Assembly: GCA_016787705.1 (NCBI GenBank)
Contig: JAEUTP010000008.1
Span: forward strand, 744,001-808,000
Direction of reading: 5' to 3'
Length of the DNA stretch: 64,000 nt
Origin: Bacteroidia bacterium
Lineage (GTDB): Bacteria; Bacteroidota; Bacteroidia; B-17B0; Aurantibacillaceae
The notes beneath the pieces are model-generated. The model saw only the letters and a list, made by a program, of their open reading frames with translations. It was not told the origin of the DNA and did not search any database. Every line of letters starts with the position of its first letter. Position 1 is the first letter of the stretch. Below, in pieces: positions 52,640 through 60,254 of this stretch. Position numbers and translations under genes: made by a program.

Positions 52640-52650
52640 TTTTAGTTATA

Positions 52651-53826
52651 TTAAATTGTTAATTGTGGCTTACTTAACCAGCTCTTGTAATAATCTTTTA
52701 CTTCATATTTTAAAGCCTCGGCGGTTATTTTAACAGGGTTAAAAGGATCGATCATAACGGCTAATTCTTTTGTTTCTTTTTTACCAATGCTTCTTTCAAT
52801 TGCTCCGGGGTGCGGCCCATGAGGCACACCTCCCGGATGTAATGTAAATTGCCCTGATTTAATATTATTTCTGCTCATAAAATCACCATCTACATAATAA
52901 AGTATTTCATCCGAATCAATATTACTGTGATGATAAGGTGCAGGAATAGCATCAGGATGATAATCATAAAGCCTGGGAACAAAAGAGCATATTACAAAAT
53001 TACGCGCTTCAAATTGCTGATGAATTGGGGGCGGCATATGTATGCGGCCAGTTATTGGTTCAAAATTAAAAATAGAAAAAGCATACGGATAATTGTAACC
53101 ATCCCAACCGATGACGTCAAAAGGGTGTGTACTATAGATATATGGATAGATCATTCCACGCTTCTTTATCATAATCTTAAATTCGCCGGTTTCATTATGT
53201 GTTTCAAGTGAATGCGGCAACTTAATATCACGTTCACAAAAAGGTGAATGCTCCAGTAACTGGCCAAACTCATTACGGTAACGTTTTGGAGTATAAACCG
53301 GGCTATGCGACTCAATAAATAATAATTGTGTATCGTTTGTTTTGAATTTTAGTTGATAAACTGTACCACGGGGTATAACCACATAATCGCCATATTCAAA
53401 ATCTACACTGCCATACATGGTTTTACAAACACCTTTACCGTTTTTTATAAAGAGTATTTCATCCGAATCTGCATTTTTAAAAAAATAATCTTCCATCGAA
53501 TGGCCTGGTGATGCTATTCCAATATTAAGATCGTCGTTAAAGAAAAATATTTTCCTTGCCTGCAAATAATCATTTTCAGACTCTACTTCATATCCTTTAA
53601 AACTTAAAGCCTTTAAATTATCTTCCATAACGGCTTCCGGCTTTGCCCAATAAGCTTTACCAATATCTTTAACAAGTGTGGGTGGATTTAAATGATAAAC
53701 CAGCGAGGACATTCCAGAAAAGCCTTCTGTACCAAACAGCTCTTCATGATATAAGCCGCCATTGCTGTTTCTGAATACGATGTGGCGTTTATGTGGTATT
53801 TTTCCGTGGATTTGATAAATTGACAT
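52651..53826 (-). CDS. hmgA: Homogentisate 1,2-dioxygenase
   Basis: 391 residues. The family signature 'IGWDGYNYPYAFSIFNFEPI' is given here by its W-D-G core; 'RIHMPPPIHQQFEARNFVIC' by H-M-P-P-P and H-Q-x-F-E; and 'FTLHPGGVPHGPHPGA' carries histidines of the iron site. It opens homogentisate to maleylacetoacetate. Maleylacetoacetate isomerase and fumarylacetoacetase are not in the window. It is shorter than the proteobacterial form (about 430), as is usual for this branch. Confidence 0.94.
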   Translation of the reverse strand: MSIYQIHGKIPHKRHIVFRNSNGGLYHEELFGTEGFSGMSSLVYHLNPPTLVKDIGKAYWAKPEAVMEDNLKALSFKGYEVESENDYLQARKIFFFNDDLNIGIASPGHSMEDYFFKNADSDEILFIKNGKGVCKTMYGSVDFEYGDYVVIPRGTVYQLKFKTNDTQLLFIESHSPVYTPKRYRNEFGQLLEHSPFCERDIKLPHSLETHNETGEFKIMIKKRGMIYPYIYSTHPFDVIGWDGYNYPYAFSIFNFEPITGRIHMPPPIHQQFEARNFVICSFVPRLYDYHPDAIPAPYHHSNIDSDEILYYVDGDFMSRNNIKSGQFTLHPGGVPHGPHPGAIERSIGKKETKELAVMIDPFNPVKITAEALKYEVKDYYKSWLSKPQLTI

Positions 53827-53838
53827 AATATATTTTTT

Positions 53839-54330
53839 TTAATGACACTTAAAATATTCAAAAGGCTCTTTACAAGTATTACATTTATATAAAGCTTTGC
53901 AGGCTGTAGATCCAAACCGGCTTATTAATTCAGTAGTTGTTGAGTTACAATGAGGGCAATTCATCATTACGTTTTTTTGGAAAACTTTGTTGCATGAAGA
54001 ATGTAGCGGTGCGGCAATGCCATAGTTTTTTAATTTTTGCTTTGTGTTTTCATTTATCCAATCGGTGGTCCATGCTGGTGAGTAAGTCAACTTTACTTTT
54101 ACATTGTTTATGCCAATTTCCCCAAGCCTATCTTTAATTTCCTCTTCAATAAATTGCATTGCGGGGCAGGCTGTATACGTTGGCGTAATAGTAATCAGGC
54201 ATTCATCATTATCAAATTCTACTTCTCTTAAAATTCCCAATTCATTAATGGATATAACAGGGATTTCCGGATCAGGGATGGCCCCGATTATTTTTTTAAT
54301 TTCGTTTATTGATATGATTTTATTTACCAT
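53839..54330 (-). CDS. paaD: Phenylacetyl-CoA epoxidase assembly subunit PaaD
   Basis: 163 residues. A DUF59/MIP18-type domain at the N-terminus ('IPDPEIPVISINELGILREV', 'TPTYTACPAMQFIEEEI') with the conserved Cys, then a C-terminal zinc ribbon ('NCPHCNSTTTELI', 'YKCNTCKEPFEYFKC'). PaaD is thought to help mature the epoxidase iron centres. It overlaps paaC by 7 bases. Confidence 0.95.
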   Translation of the reverse strand: MVNKIISINEIKKIIGAIPDPEIPVISINELGILREVEFDNDECLITITPTYTACPAMQFIEEEIKDRLGEIGINNVKVKLTYSPAWTTDWINENTKQKLKNYGIAAPLHSSCNKVFQKNVMMNCPHCNSTTTELISRFGSTACKALYKCNTCKEPFEYFKCH

Positions 54331-55082
54331 TTTGCATCCGGGTAAGCACGCTGTAAATATTGCATTTCTGAAAGAAGATGGCCCATATGCTCTGTATGCA
54401 CACCCTGTTTGCCTCCGCTTTGCATAAACATTTCTTCAGGCATAGTTAAAGTGGCTTCACTTAAAGTGGCTTGTATTTGTTTACGCCATTTCTCTATTAA
54501 AGGCGATTTATCTACTCCAATTCCTGATTTTAAAAGCTGATCATCAATTGAGTCCATCTCAAATAATTCGCCTGTATACATCCATAAATTATTAATTGCA
54601 CGTTGCATTTTAAAAGTACTTTCAGGCGTACCATCACCTAATCTTACAGTCCAGTCACTAGCGTGTTGTAAATGGTATTTAATTTCCTTTATAGTTTTTG
54701 AAGCAATAGATGCTAAAATGGAATCCTTACTGTTTTCGAGACTACCGTAAAACAATACTTCGAATGCCGAAATATAAAGCTGTCTTGCTATTACGTGTGC
54801 AAAATCTTCGTTTGGCTGCTCAACCAGGAGATGGTTACGATATTGAAATTCAGGCCGCCTGTACGCAATGTCATCAGCAGTATTTTTGCCACCATTTATT
54901 TCGCTCGCGTAATTAAACAATGCCTGTGCTCTGCCTATCATATCCAAAGCGATATTGGTTTGAGCAAGATCTTCTTCCAGTATAGGTCCTTTACTGCATA
55001 GTTCTGATAAGCGCTGGCCTAATATTAAAGCATCATCACCAAGTCGTAAACAATAGTTGTATAAAATTTCTTTTGAATTCAT
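54324..55082 (-). CDS. paaC: Phenylacetyl-CoA epoxidase subunit PaaC
   Basis: 252 residues, all-helical ferritin-like. 'RLGDDALILGQRLSELC', 'ALDMIGRAQALFNYASEI', 'EIKYHLQHASDWTVRLGDGT' in short, and 'HTEHMGHLLSEMQYLQRAYP'. PaaC is the structural subunit paired with the catalytic PaaA. It lies between paaB (3 bases) and paaD (overlap). Confidence 0.95.
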   Translation of the reverse strand: MNSKEILYNYCLRLGDDALILGQRLSELCSKGPILEEDLAQTNIALDMIGRAQALFNYASEINGGKNTADDIAYRRPEFQYRNHLLVEQPNEDFAHVIARQLYISAFEVLFYGSLENSKDSILASIASKTIKEIKYHLQHASDWTVRLGDGTPESTFKMQRAINNLWMYTGELFEMDSIDDQLLKSGIGVDKSPLIEKWRKQIQATLSEATLTMPEEMFMQSGGKQGVHTEHMGHLLSEMQYLQRAYPDAKW

Positions 55083-55085
55083 AAT

Positions 55086-55382
55086 TTAAATATTTTTAGC
55101 GCCCTCAGGCAATATATAAAAAGTTGGATGACGATACATCTTATCATTCGACGGGTCAAAAAGCATCTCGTTTTCATCCGGATCTGATGCTGTTACATTA
55201 AGCGATGGTACTACCCAAATGCTTGTGCCTTCTCCTCTACGTGTATAAGTATCGCGCGCGTTTTGAACAGCCATTTTTTTATCTGTGGCATGTACATTTC
55301 CCGCATGTATGTGTGGAAGCCCTGGTTTACTTTGAATAAAAACTTCCCATACATCAAATTGATTGTCTTGTAAATTTTCCAT
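55086..55382 (-). CDS. paaB: Phenylacetyl-CoA epoxidase subunit PaaB
   Basis: 98 residues. 'WEVFIQSKPGLPHIHAGNVHA', in part 'V-F-I-Q-x-K-x-G-x-x-H-x-H-x-G-x-V-H-A', and 'ARDTYTRRGEGTSIWVVPS' are the family signature. It bridges PaaA-PaaC dimers. It is one base from the paaA stop. Confidence 0.95.
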   Translation of the reverse strand: MENLQDNQFDVWEVFIQSKPGLPHIHAGNVHATDKKMAVQNARDTYTRRGEGTSIWVVPSLNVTASDPDENEMLFDPSNDKMYRHPTFYILPEGAKNI

Positions 55383-55383
55383 A

Positions 55384-56334
55384 TTAATGGGTTAAATGAT
55401 GCCTTTCTCTTTTTATTTTTTTCATTTTATGCGCGGTTGCTGCTTCTCTCACCCACTCGCCTTCAAGATGGTATTTTTTATGATGCTCGAGGCGCTGCTT
55501 ATTGCAAGGCCCTTTTCCGTTTATAACCTCAAAAAATTCTTCCCAGTTAATTGTTCCATGATCGTAATGCCCATTTTGCGCATTCCATTTAAGGTCTTTA
55601 TCAGGTATTACCAGTCCAATTAACTCTGCTTGCTGAACAGTTTTATCTATAAATTTTTGTCTCAACGTATCATTTGATTCCCGCTTTATTTTCCATTTAA
55701 CAGCATCACCTGTATGAGGAGAGTCGGAATCATGAGGACCAAACATCATCAATGCCGGCCACCACCAGCGGTTCATAGCGTCCTGCGCCATTTGCTTTTG
55801 CTCTAATGTGCCTGCCATCATCTTACACATTATCTCATATCCCTGGCGCTGGTGAAAACTTTCTTCCTTACATATCCTTATCATTGCACGGCTATATGGT
55901 CCATAAGAAGTTCGCTGTAGCGACACCTGGTTTACAATAGCAGCACCATCAACCAACCATCCAATTGCACCAATGTCTGCCCAGTTTAATGCAGGATAAT
56001 TAAAAATATTAGAATATTTAGCTTTGCCTGAATGTAATTGCTCTATCATTTCTTCGCGCGATACACCAAGTGTTTCAGCAGCACTATACAGGTATAACCC
56101 ATGCCCGCCCTCATCCTGAATTTTAGCTAATAAAATTTGTTTAGCACGTAAACTTGGTGCCCTTGTAATCCAATTACCTTCGGGCTGCATACCTATTACT
56201 TCCGAATGGGCATGCTGCGAAATTTGCCTGATAAGATGTTTACGATAACCTTCGGGCATATAATCCCTAGGTTCCACATGCTCATTGGCATCAATGCGTT
56301 TTTGAAAACTTTCGTCATTATGAAGATTTTTCAT
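55384..56334 (-). CDS. paaA: Phenylacetyl-CoA epoxidase catalytic subunit PaaA
   Basis: 316 residues from the ATG at 56334 (MKNLHNDES). The open frame reaches 56412, but the first 26 residues are not PaaA-like and PaaA normally has about 310. Di-iron ligands lie in '[12 protein letters not shown]', '[15 protein letters not shown]' and '[13 protein letters not shown]'. It epoxidises the ring of phenylacetyl-CoA with oxygen. It is first in the paaABCD run. No PaaE reductase is in the window. Confidence 0.93.
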   Translation of the reverse strand: MKNLHNDESFQKRIDANEHVEPRDYMPEGYRKHLIRQISQHAHSEVIGMQPEGNWITRAPSLRAKQILLAKIQDEGGHGLYLYSAAETLGVSREEMIEQLHSGKAKYSNIFNYPALNWADIGAIGWLVDGAAIVNQVSLQRTSYGPYSRAMIRICKEESFHQRQGYEIMCKMMAGTLEQKQMAQDAMNRWWWPALMMFGPHDSDSPHTGDAVKWKIKRESNDTLRQKFIDKTVQQAELIGLVIPDKDLKWNAQNGHYDHGTINWEEFFEVINGKGPCNKQRLEHHKKYHLEGEWVREAATAHKMKKIKRERHHLTH

Positions 56335-56441
56335 GTATTTTTTTGATAAAAGTATTTCTAATAAGCACATACACAAATGATCTAATTCATAAAACCGGAT
56401 GATTGATATCATGGCAAGAAAATAATTTCTGAATTATATTT

Positions 56442-56451
56442 GTAAATTTAC
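56442..56451. promoter_or_regulatory. Palindrome upstream of paaA (possible operator)
   Basis: GTAAATTTAC is a perfect 10-bp palindrome, followed 14 bases on by GTGTAAATG, in the 372-base gap between paaA and the DUF983 gene. A TetR- or GntR-type regulator of the paa genes is possible. A/T-rich palindromes of this size also arise by chance. Confidence 0.25.
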
Positions 56452-56625
56452 TTATTGTACAGTGTAAATGTTTTAATTTTAAATCAAGGTAAAAGCGATT
56501 GTGTTTTAAGCGATCCTGAATTAACTCATAAATTGAATAAGATATTTGTCAAGTCCAGATATACTCTTAGCTATTTTTTTTCTTACGGAATATATTTATT
56601 TATTGGTACTGTAAAATAGTTTAAT

Positions 56626-56691
56626 ATGACATTGATCATACCAGAAACGAATAATTATCATTTAACAGGCAAATAGAGGAAATTATCTTTG
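56626..56691 (+). promoter_or_regulatory. Tandem dyad promoter of the DUF983 gene
   Basis: The distal dyad ATGACATTGATCAT (56626-56639) is intact; the proximal one (CGAATAATTATCAT, 56648-56661) keeps its right half. The perfect box TATCTTTG starts at 56684, which is 51.5 and 29.5 bp from the centres. The ATG at 56707 is 16 bases away. Confidence 0.6.
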
Positions 56692-56706
56692 AGGAAATTA
56701 AATGAG

Positions 56707-57138
56707 ATGATTATTCCGCAGTTAATATATTCAACCATTACCAACAAATGCCCACGCTGCCACCAAGGTAAAATATTCGAGAGCAATAATCCTTACACGT
56801 TTAACAAACCCTTGTTGATGCGCGATTCCTGTTCCGAATGTGCGCTTAGATATGAACGCGAACCAGGCTTTTTCTACGGTGCCATGTATGTTTCTTATGC
56901 AATAATGTCTGGCATTTTTATCATGTGGTTCCTTGCCGATATTATGTGGCTGCATATGACACCTCTTTTTTTAGGCTTACTGGTTACACTCAATATGGCA
57001 TTGCTCTTTCCGGTAGTTTATAGATCGGCCAGAATCATTTGGCTTAACTTTTTTGTACGATTTGATAAAAATTATTCATTGCGTTCTAAAGTTTTGGATA
57101 GTATAAATGAGTCAAAATCAATCATAAAAAGTAATTAA
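56707..57138 (+). CDS. DUF983 zinc-ribbon membrane protein
   Basis: 143 residues from the ATG at 56707. An in-frame TTG at 56689 lies inside the promoter -7 box, so it is unlikely to be the start. 'NKCPRCHQGKIF' and 'DSCSECALRYEREPGFFYGAM' contain the C-x-x-C pairs of DUF983, and two or three membrane helices follow. Proteins of this family are inner-membrane and of unknown function; one in some proteobacteria is next to cytochrome oxidase genes. Its dyad promoter connects it with the low-oxygen set. Confidence 0.88.
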   Translation: MIIPQLIYSTITNKCPRCHQGKIFESNNPYTFNKPLLMRDSCSECALRYEREPGFFYGAMYVSYAIMSGIFIMWFLADIMWLHMTPLFLGLLVTLNMALLFPVVYRSARIIWLNFFVRFDKNYSLRSKVLDSINESKSIIKSN

Positions 57139-57176
57139 TAAACTTCCCAAAATAAGTATTCGTAAAGTTAGTTTTT

Positions 57177-57752
57177 TTAAAGATTAGCTTCACCCAAAAC
57201 CTTTTCAAAGGCAATAATATTTGAGAACATATTTGTGCTTTTAAGATCTTCTTCCTTATATTTTTCAAAGATCTCGTAAACAGTTTTTACCTTAAATGAT
57301 TTTAATTTACTTTTTATTTCTGTTGGAATTGATAAATATCCAATAGGTACATGCAATGAAACATCGGTCCGCTCGCTTATCCGTATTATTTTTAAAAGGT
57401 GAAATAAAAAATTGGTTACCATCCAATCTTTAAAGTGTTTTTGATCAGTCTTTAATTTTGAAACAATGCACTCGATTTGTTGCGATTGATTATAAAACAT
57501 AAATGACTCAAAAATATTTAACTTGAAATTATTCTTTGTATGCACCTCAATTATATAAAGATCTTCTTCACTTAAAGTACATTCTGCCTGCTGTATCCAT
57601 TTATACCAAAATGAGGAATAAGCATTAATATTCTTTTCCAATTCCTCAATTAATTCCTGTCCCGATTTAGGGCTACAAAATTTCTTGTTGTTAATATTTT
57701 TAAATACTGTTTTAATACACGCAAGATTATAAAATGTTTTAACGCCTGTCAA
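57177..57752 (-). CDS. Orphan protein with RpoA C-terminal-domain-like end
   Basis: 191 residues. Residues 1-130 match nothing I know. Residues 135-185 ('PIGYLSIPTEIKSKLKSFKV', 'KTVYEIFEKYKEEDLKSTNM') align without gaps to the alpha-CTD of RNA polymerase (helix-hairpin-helix), but the DNA-contacting Arg of E. coli (R265) corresponds to Glu here. The start is TTG at 57752. An overlapping ATG at 57769 reads MGKITY and then stops one base out of frame, so either a frameshift lies here or the TTG is used. The start abuts an array of palindromes (57753-57924). Confidence 0.6.
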   Translation of the reverse strand: MTGVKTFYNLACIKTVFKNINNKKFCSPKSGQELIEELEKNINAYSSFWYKWIQQAECTLSEEDLYIIEVHTKNNFKLNIFESFMFYNQSQQIECIVSKLKTDQKHFKDWMVTNFLFHLLKIIRISERTDVSLHVPIGYLSIPTEIKSKLKSFKVKTVYEIFEKYKEEDLKSTNMFSNIIAFEKVLGEANL

Positions 57753-57924
57753 TAGGTAATTTTACCCATTTTTAAGGGTAGGTAAAATTACCTATTACAT
57801 AAAAAAATTAATCTGTTTATATACTCTTCAAATAAAAATGTTTGTAGAAAAGTTTTCACGGTTTGTAGCGTTGCATCATTTGTATCGGTAAAATTACCTA
57901 TGTACAAGTAGGTAATTTTACCTA
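57753..57924. repeat. Four copies of a 16-bp palindrome TAGGTAA-nn-TTACCTA
   Basis: Copies at 57753-57768 (TAGGTAATTTTACCCA), 57779-57794 (TAGGTAAAATTACCTA), 57885-57900 (TCGGTAAAATTACCTA) and 57909-57924 (TAGGTAATTTTACCTA). They form two pairs with centres 26 and 24 bp apart, 106 bp between the pairs, and each pair can also fold as a hairpin with a 14-16 bp stem. The first copy touches the TTG start at 57752; the last lies about 100 bases before the STAS-like gene at 58022. This looks like an operator array; its binder is not known. Confidence 0.75.
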
Positions 57925-58021
57925 TTTTACTAAATAACAAGCTATTTTTTATTCTATTTTCTTAGCTTTTATGTAACTTACAAATACAAATTGCAGTAAA
58001 AGAGCTCACAGGCACTACTTT

Positions 58022-58417
58022 ATGTTAACCATACCCAAAAACACAAAAATAAAAGATTGGGGCACTTCTACAACCTGGTTTGATGAAGACGGGATCTTAT
58101 GTTCTATTTCTAAAAAAGGGGCTCCACATACGTTAGAAGATACAAAAAAAAGATTTGATGAATTTAAAAAAGTAATTGGTAACAAAAAGATCTGCATGTT
58201 AGTAGATGTTACCAATACAAATGAAAGTACGCGTGAAATAAGGAATTATGCGGCTGAAGAATTACCCAAGATCGTAAAAGCAATAGCGATGGTTTCAACT
58301 TCTGCAGTAGGAAAAATGCTCGCAAATTTATTTTTTACACTAAAAACACAACCTTACCCAACTAAAATGTTCAACAACGAAAAAGATGCCAAAAAATGGC
58401 TGCAACAATTTTTATAA
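58022..58417 (+). CDS. STAS-like (SpoIIAA-type) protein
   Basis: 131 residues. 'WFDEDGILCSISKKGAPHTL' begins a beta-alpha fold; 'ICMLVDVTNTNESTREIR', 'AIAMVSTSAVGKMLANLFF' and 'PTKMFNNEKDAKKWLQQF' follow. The 'vDvt....s...r' and the final 'A..WL' pattern fit a STAS/SEC14-like group in Bacteroidota. It is cytoplasmic and probably binds a partner. It heads an operon with two kinases and a response regulator (gaps 9, 3 and 16), so a signalling partner role is likely. A decayed homologue lies at 50630-50998. Confidence 0.75.
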   Translation: MLTIPKNTKIKDWGTSTTWFDEDGILCSISKKGAPHTLEDTKKRFDEFKKVIGNKKICMLVDVTNTNESTREIRNYAAEELPKIVKAIAMVSTSAVGKMLANLFFTLKTQPYPTKMFNNEKDAKKWLQQFL

Positions 58418-58426
58418 AATTATTTT

Positions 58427-59788
58427 ATGCAATCTACTACTGCAAATAATAATATTGATTATAAGTTAGTGTTTTATACTGCGCCCAAACTTTTTTTATT
58501 ACTAAAACCAAATTCACCCGAATACACTATTCTTGATGCTAACGACGCTTATTTAAATGCTACTTTAACAAAAAGGTTTGAAATAATGAACAAGAGTTTG
58601 TTTGATGTCTTTCCGGACAACCCATCCGATCTTAAAGCAAATGGCGTTAGTAATTTAAGGAGATCTCTAAATAAAGTGATTGAGAAAAAAACGCCTGACT
58701 CAATGCCGACGCAAAAATACGATATCCAGGTAAATACAGAAAGCGGGATAATATTTGAAGAAAGATATTGGGATGTATCCAACACCCCTGTTTTGAACGA
58801 AAAAAACGAAATACTATATATTGTACACACCGCAGAAGATGTTACTTCAACTTTCAAGTTAGAAAACAAACTAAAAACAATATCTAACGAGATAGAAGAA
58901 AAGTCATATCTATTGAAAGAAAATGAAGAAAGAATAAATGCTATACTAAATGCATTGTTAAAATATACAACAATGGATTTTTCAGATAAATTAAAAATAA
59001 CAGATAAAGGCGATGAACTGGATGCAATAGTTGTAGGACTTAATTCATTAATTGAAGAGCTGGAAAACCAAATACAATTACTTAAATTATCTAATGATGA
59101 ATTGGAATATGCCAACAACGAACTTGACTCGTTTTCTTATTCTATTTCGCATGACCTTCGTGCGCCATTAAGAGCAATAAACGGTTACTCACAGGTTTTA
59201 ATGGAAGATTATGGCCATCAGCTCGACGAAGCAGGAAAAAACACTATTAATGTGATCGTAAAAAATGCAATTAAGATGGCCGCCCTGATTGACGATTTGC
59301 TAACTTTTTCACGAATAGGAAAGCAAGGACTCACAAAAATAGCTTTAAACATGAACAATATGGTGAAAACTATAGTAAATGAGCTTAAAAACCAAGCGCA
59401 CGCTAATACTTTAGAATTTATTATTAACCCTCTAGAAGAAGCTCAAGGTGATAATAGTATGTTAAAACAAGTCATAACAAACCTTTTATCAAACGCCATT
59501 AAATATTCGTCTAAAAAAGAAAAATCAATCATAGAGATAGGATCATTTAAAAAAAACACCATGCTAATTTTTTATGTAAAGGACAACGGGGCCGGATTTG
59601 ATATGAAGTATTATAATAAACTTTTTGGTGTTTTCCAAAGATTACACAGTGATTATGAATTTGAGGGTACAGGTGTTGGTCTCGCACTTGTACAGCGTAT
59701 TATAAAAAAACACCAGGGTGAAGTATGGGCTGAAGCTGAAGCCGAAAAAGGTGCAACTTTCTATTTTTCATTACCAATTAAAAATTAA
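58427..59788 (+). CDS. PAS-domain sensor histidine kinase (phytochrome-kinase type)
   Basis: 453 residues. A PAS domain covers about 10-135 ('LLKPNSPEYTILDANDAYLNA', 'EERYWDVSNTPVLNE'); a coiled coil spans about 140-230; HisKA has 'SFSYSISHDLRAPLRAINGYSQ' with the H-box S-H-D-L-R-A-P; HATPase_c has 'VITNLLSNAIKYSS', 'DNGAGFDM' and 'GTGVGLALVQRI'. There is no membrane segment. The H-box type is that of phytochrome-like kinases. It lies 9 bases after the STAS-like gene and pairs naturally with the response regulator after it. Confidence 0.93.
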   Translation: MQSTTANNNIDYKLVFYTAPKLFLLLKPNSPEYTILDANDAYLNATLTKRFEIMNKSLFDVFPDNPSDLKANGVSNLRRSLNKVIEKKTPDSMPTQKYDIQVNTESGIIFEERYWDVSNTPVLNEKNEILYIVHTAEDVTSTFKLENKLKTISNEIEEKSYLLKENEERINAILNALLKYTTMDFSDKLKITDKGDELDAIVVGLNSLIEELENQIQLLKLSNDELEYANNELDSFSYSISHDLRAPLRAINGYSQVLMEDYGHQLDEAGKNTINVIVKNAIKMAALIDDLLTFSRIGKQGLTKIALNMNNMVKTIVNELKNQAHANTLEFIINPLEEAQGDNSMLKQVITNLLSNAIKYSSKKEKSIIEIGSFKKNTMLIFYVKDNGAGFDMKYYNKLFGVFQRLHSDYEFEGTGVGLALVQRIIKKHQGEVWAEAEAEKGATFYFSLPIKN

Positions 59789-59791
59789 AAT

Positions 59792-60238
59792 ATGCAAAAC
59801 ACAATACATAATATAGAAATTGTTTTAGTAGAAGATAGTTTGGAAGACGCAAATCTCGTAATACGCTCTTTAAAAAAACATAATATTAGTAATAGCATCA
59901 TACACTTAAAAGATGGAGCCGAAGCGCTGGATTTTATATTTGCTGAGGGTGAATATACTTCAAGAAAAATTGAAGACAAACCAAAATTAATATTGCTCGA
60001 TCTTAAAATGCCTAAAGTAGATGGCTTAGAAGTATTACGTGCGATTAAAACAGACCCGCGCACAAAAACAATACCCATTGTAATTATGACCTCATCGCGT
60101 GAAGATCGTGATTTACTTGAAAGTTATGAATTGGGTGTAAATAGTTACGTTGTAAAACCGGTGTCTTTCGAAAATTTTGCGCAAGCCGTTGCAGAATTAG
60201 GAATGTATTGGCTAATGGTGAATCAATCTCCACGATAA
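59792..60238 (+). CDS. Single-domain response regulator (Rcp1-like)
   Basis: 148 residues made of one receiver: 'IVLVEDSLEDANLVIRSLKK' (E-D pair), phosphoacceptor Asp in 'LILLDLKMPKVDGLEVL', T in 'VIMTSSREDRDLL' and Lys in 'SYVVKPVSFENF'. The insert between strands 2 and 3 and the 'E-D-S-x-x-D' start are typical of Rcp1-type regulators paired with phytochrome-like kinases. It has no output domain and probably passes phosphate on. The next gene carries another receiver. Confidence 0.94.
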   Translation: MQNTIHNIEIVLVEDSLEDANLVIRSLKKHNISNSIIHLKDGAEALDFIFAEGEYTSRKIEDKPKLILLDLKMPKVDGLEVLRAIKTDPRTKTIPIVIMTSSREDRDLLESYELGVNSYVVKPVSFENFAQAVAELGMYWLMVNQSPR

Positions 60239-60254
60239 AACAATAAAGTATTTA

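Noticed and set aside
56689..56706. TTG start for the DUF983 gene
   Set aside because: The codon lies inside a perfect -7 box; the ATG at 56707 begins the conserved part.
57753..57924. CRISPR array
   Set aside because: The four 16-bp palindromes are in pairs with unequal spacers (10, 90 and 8 bases between copies) and no cas genes are near; an operator array fits better.
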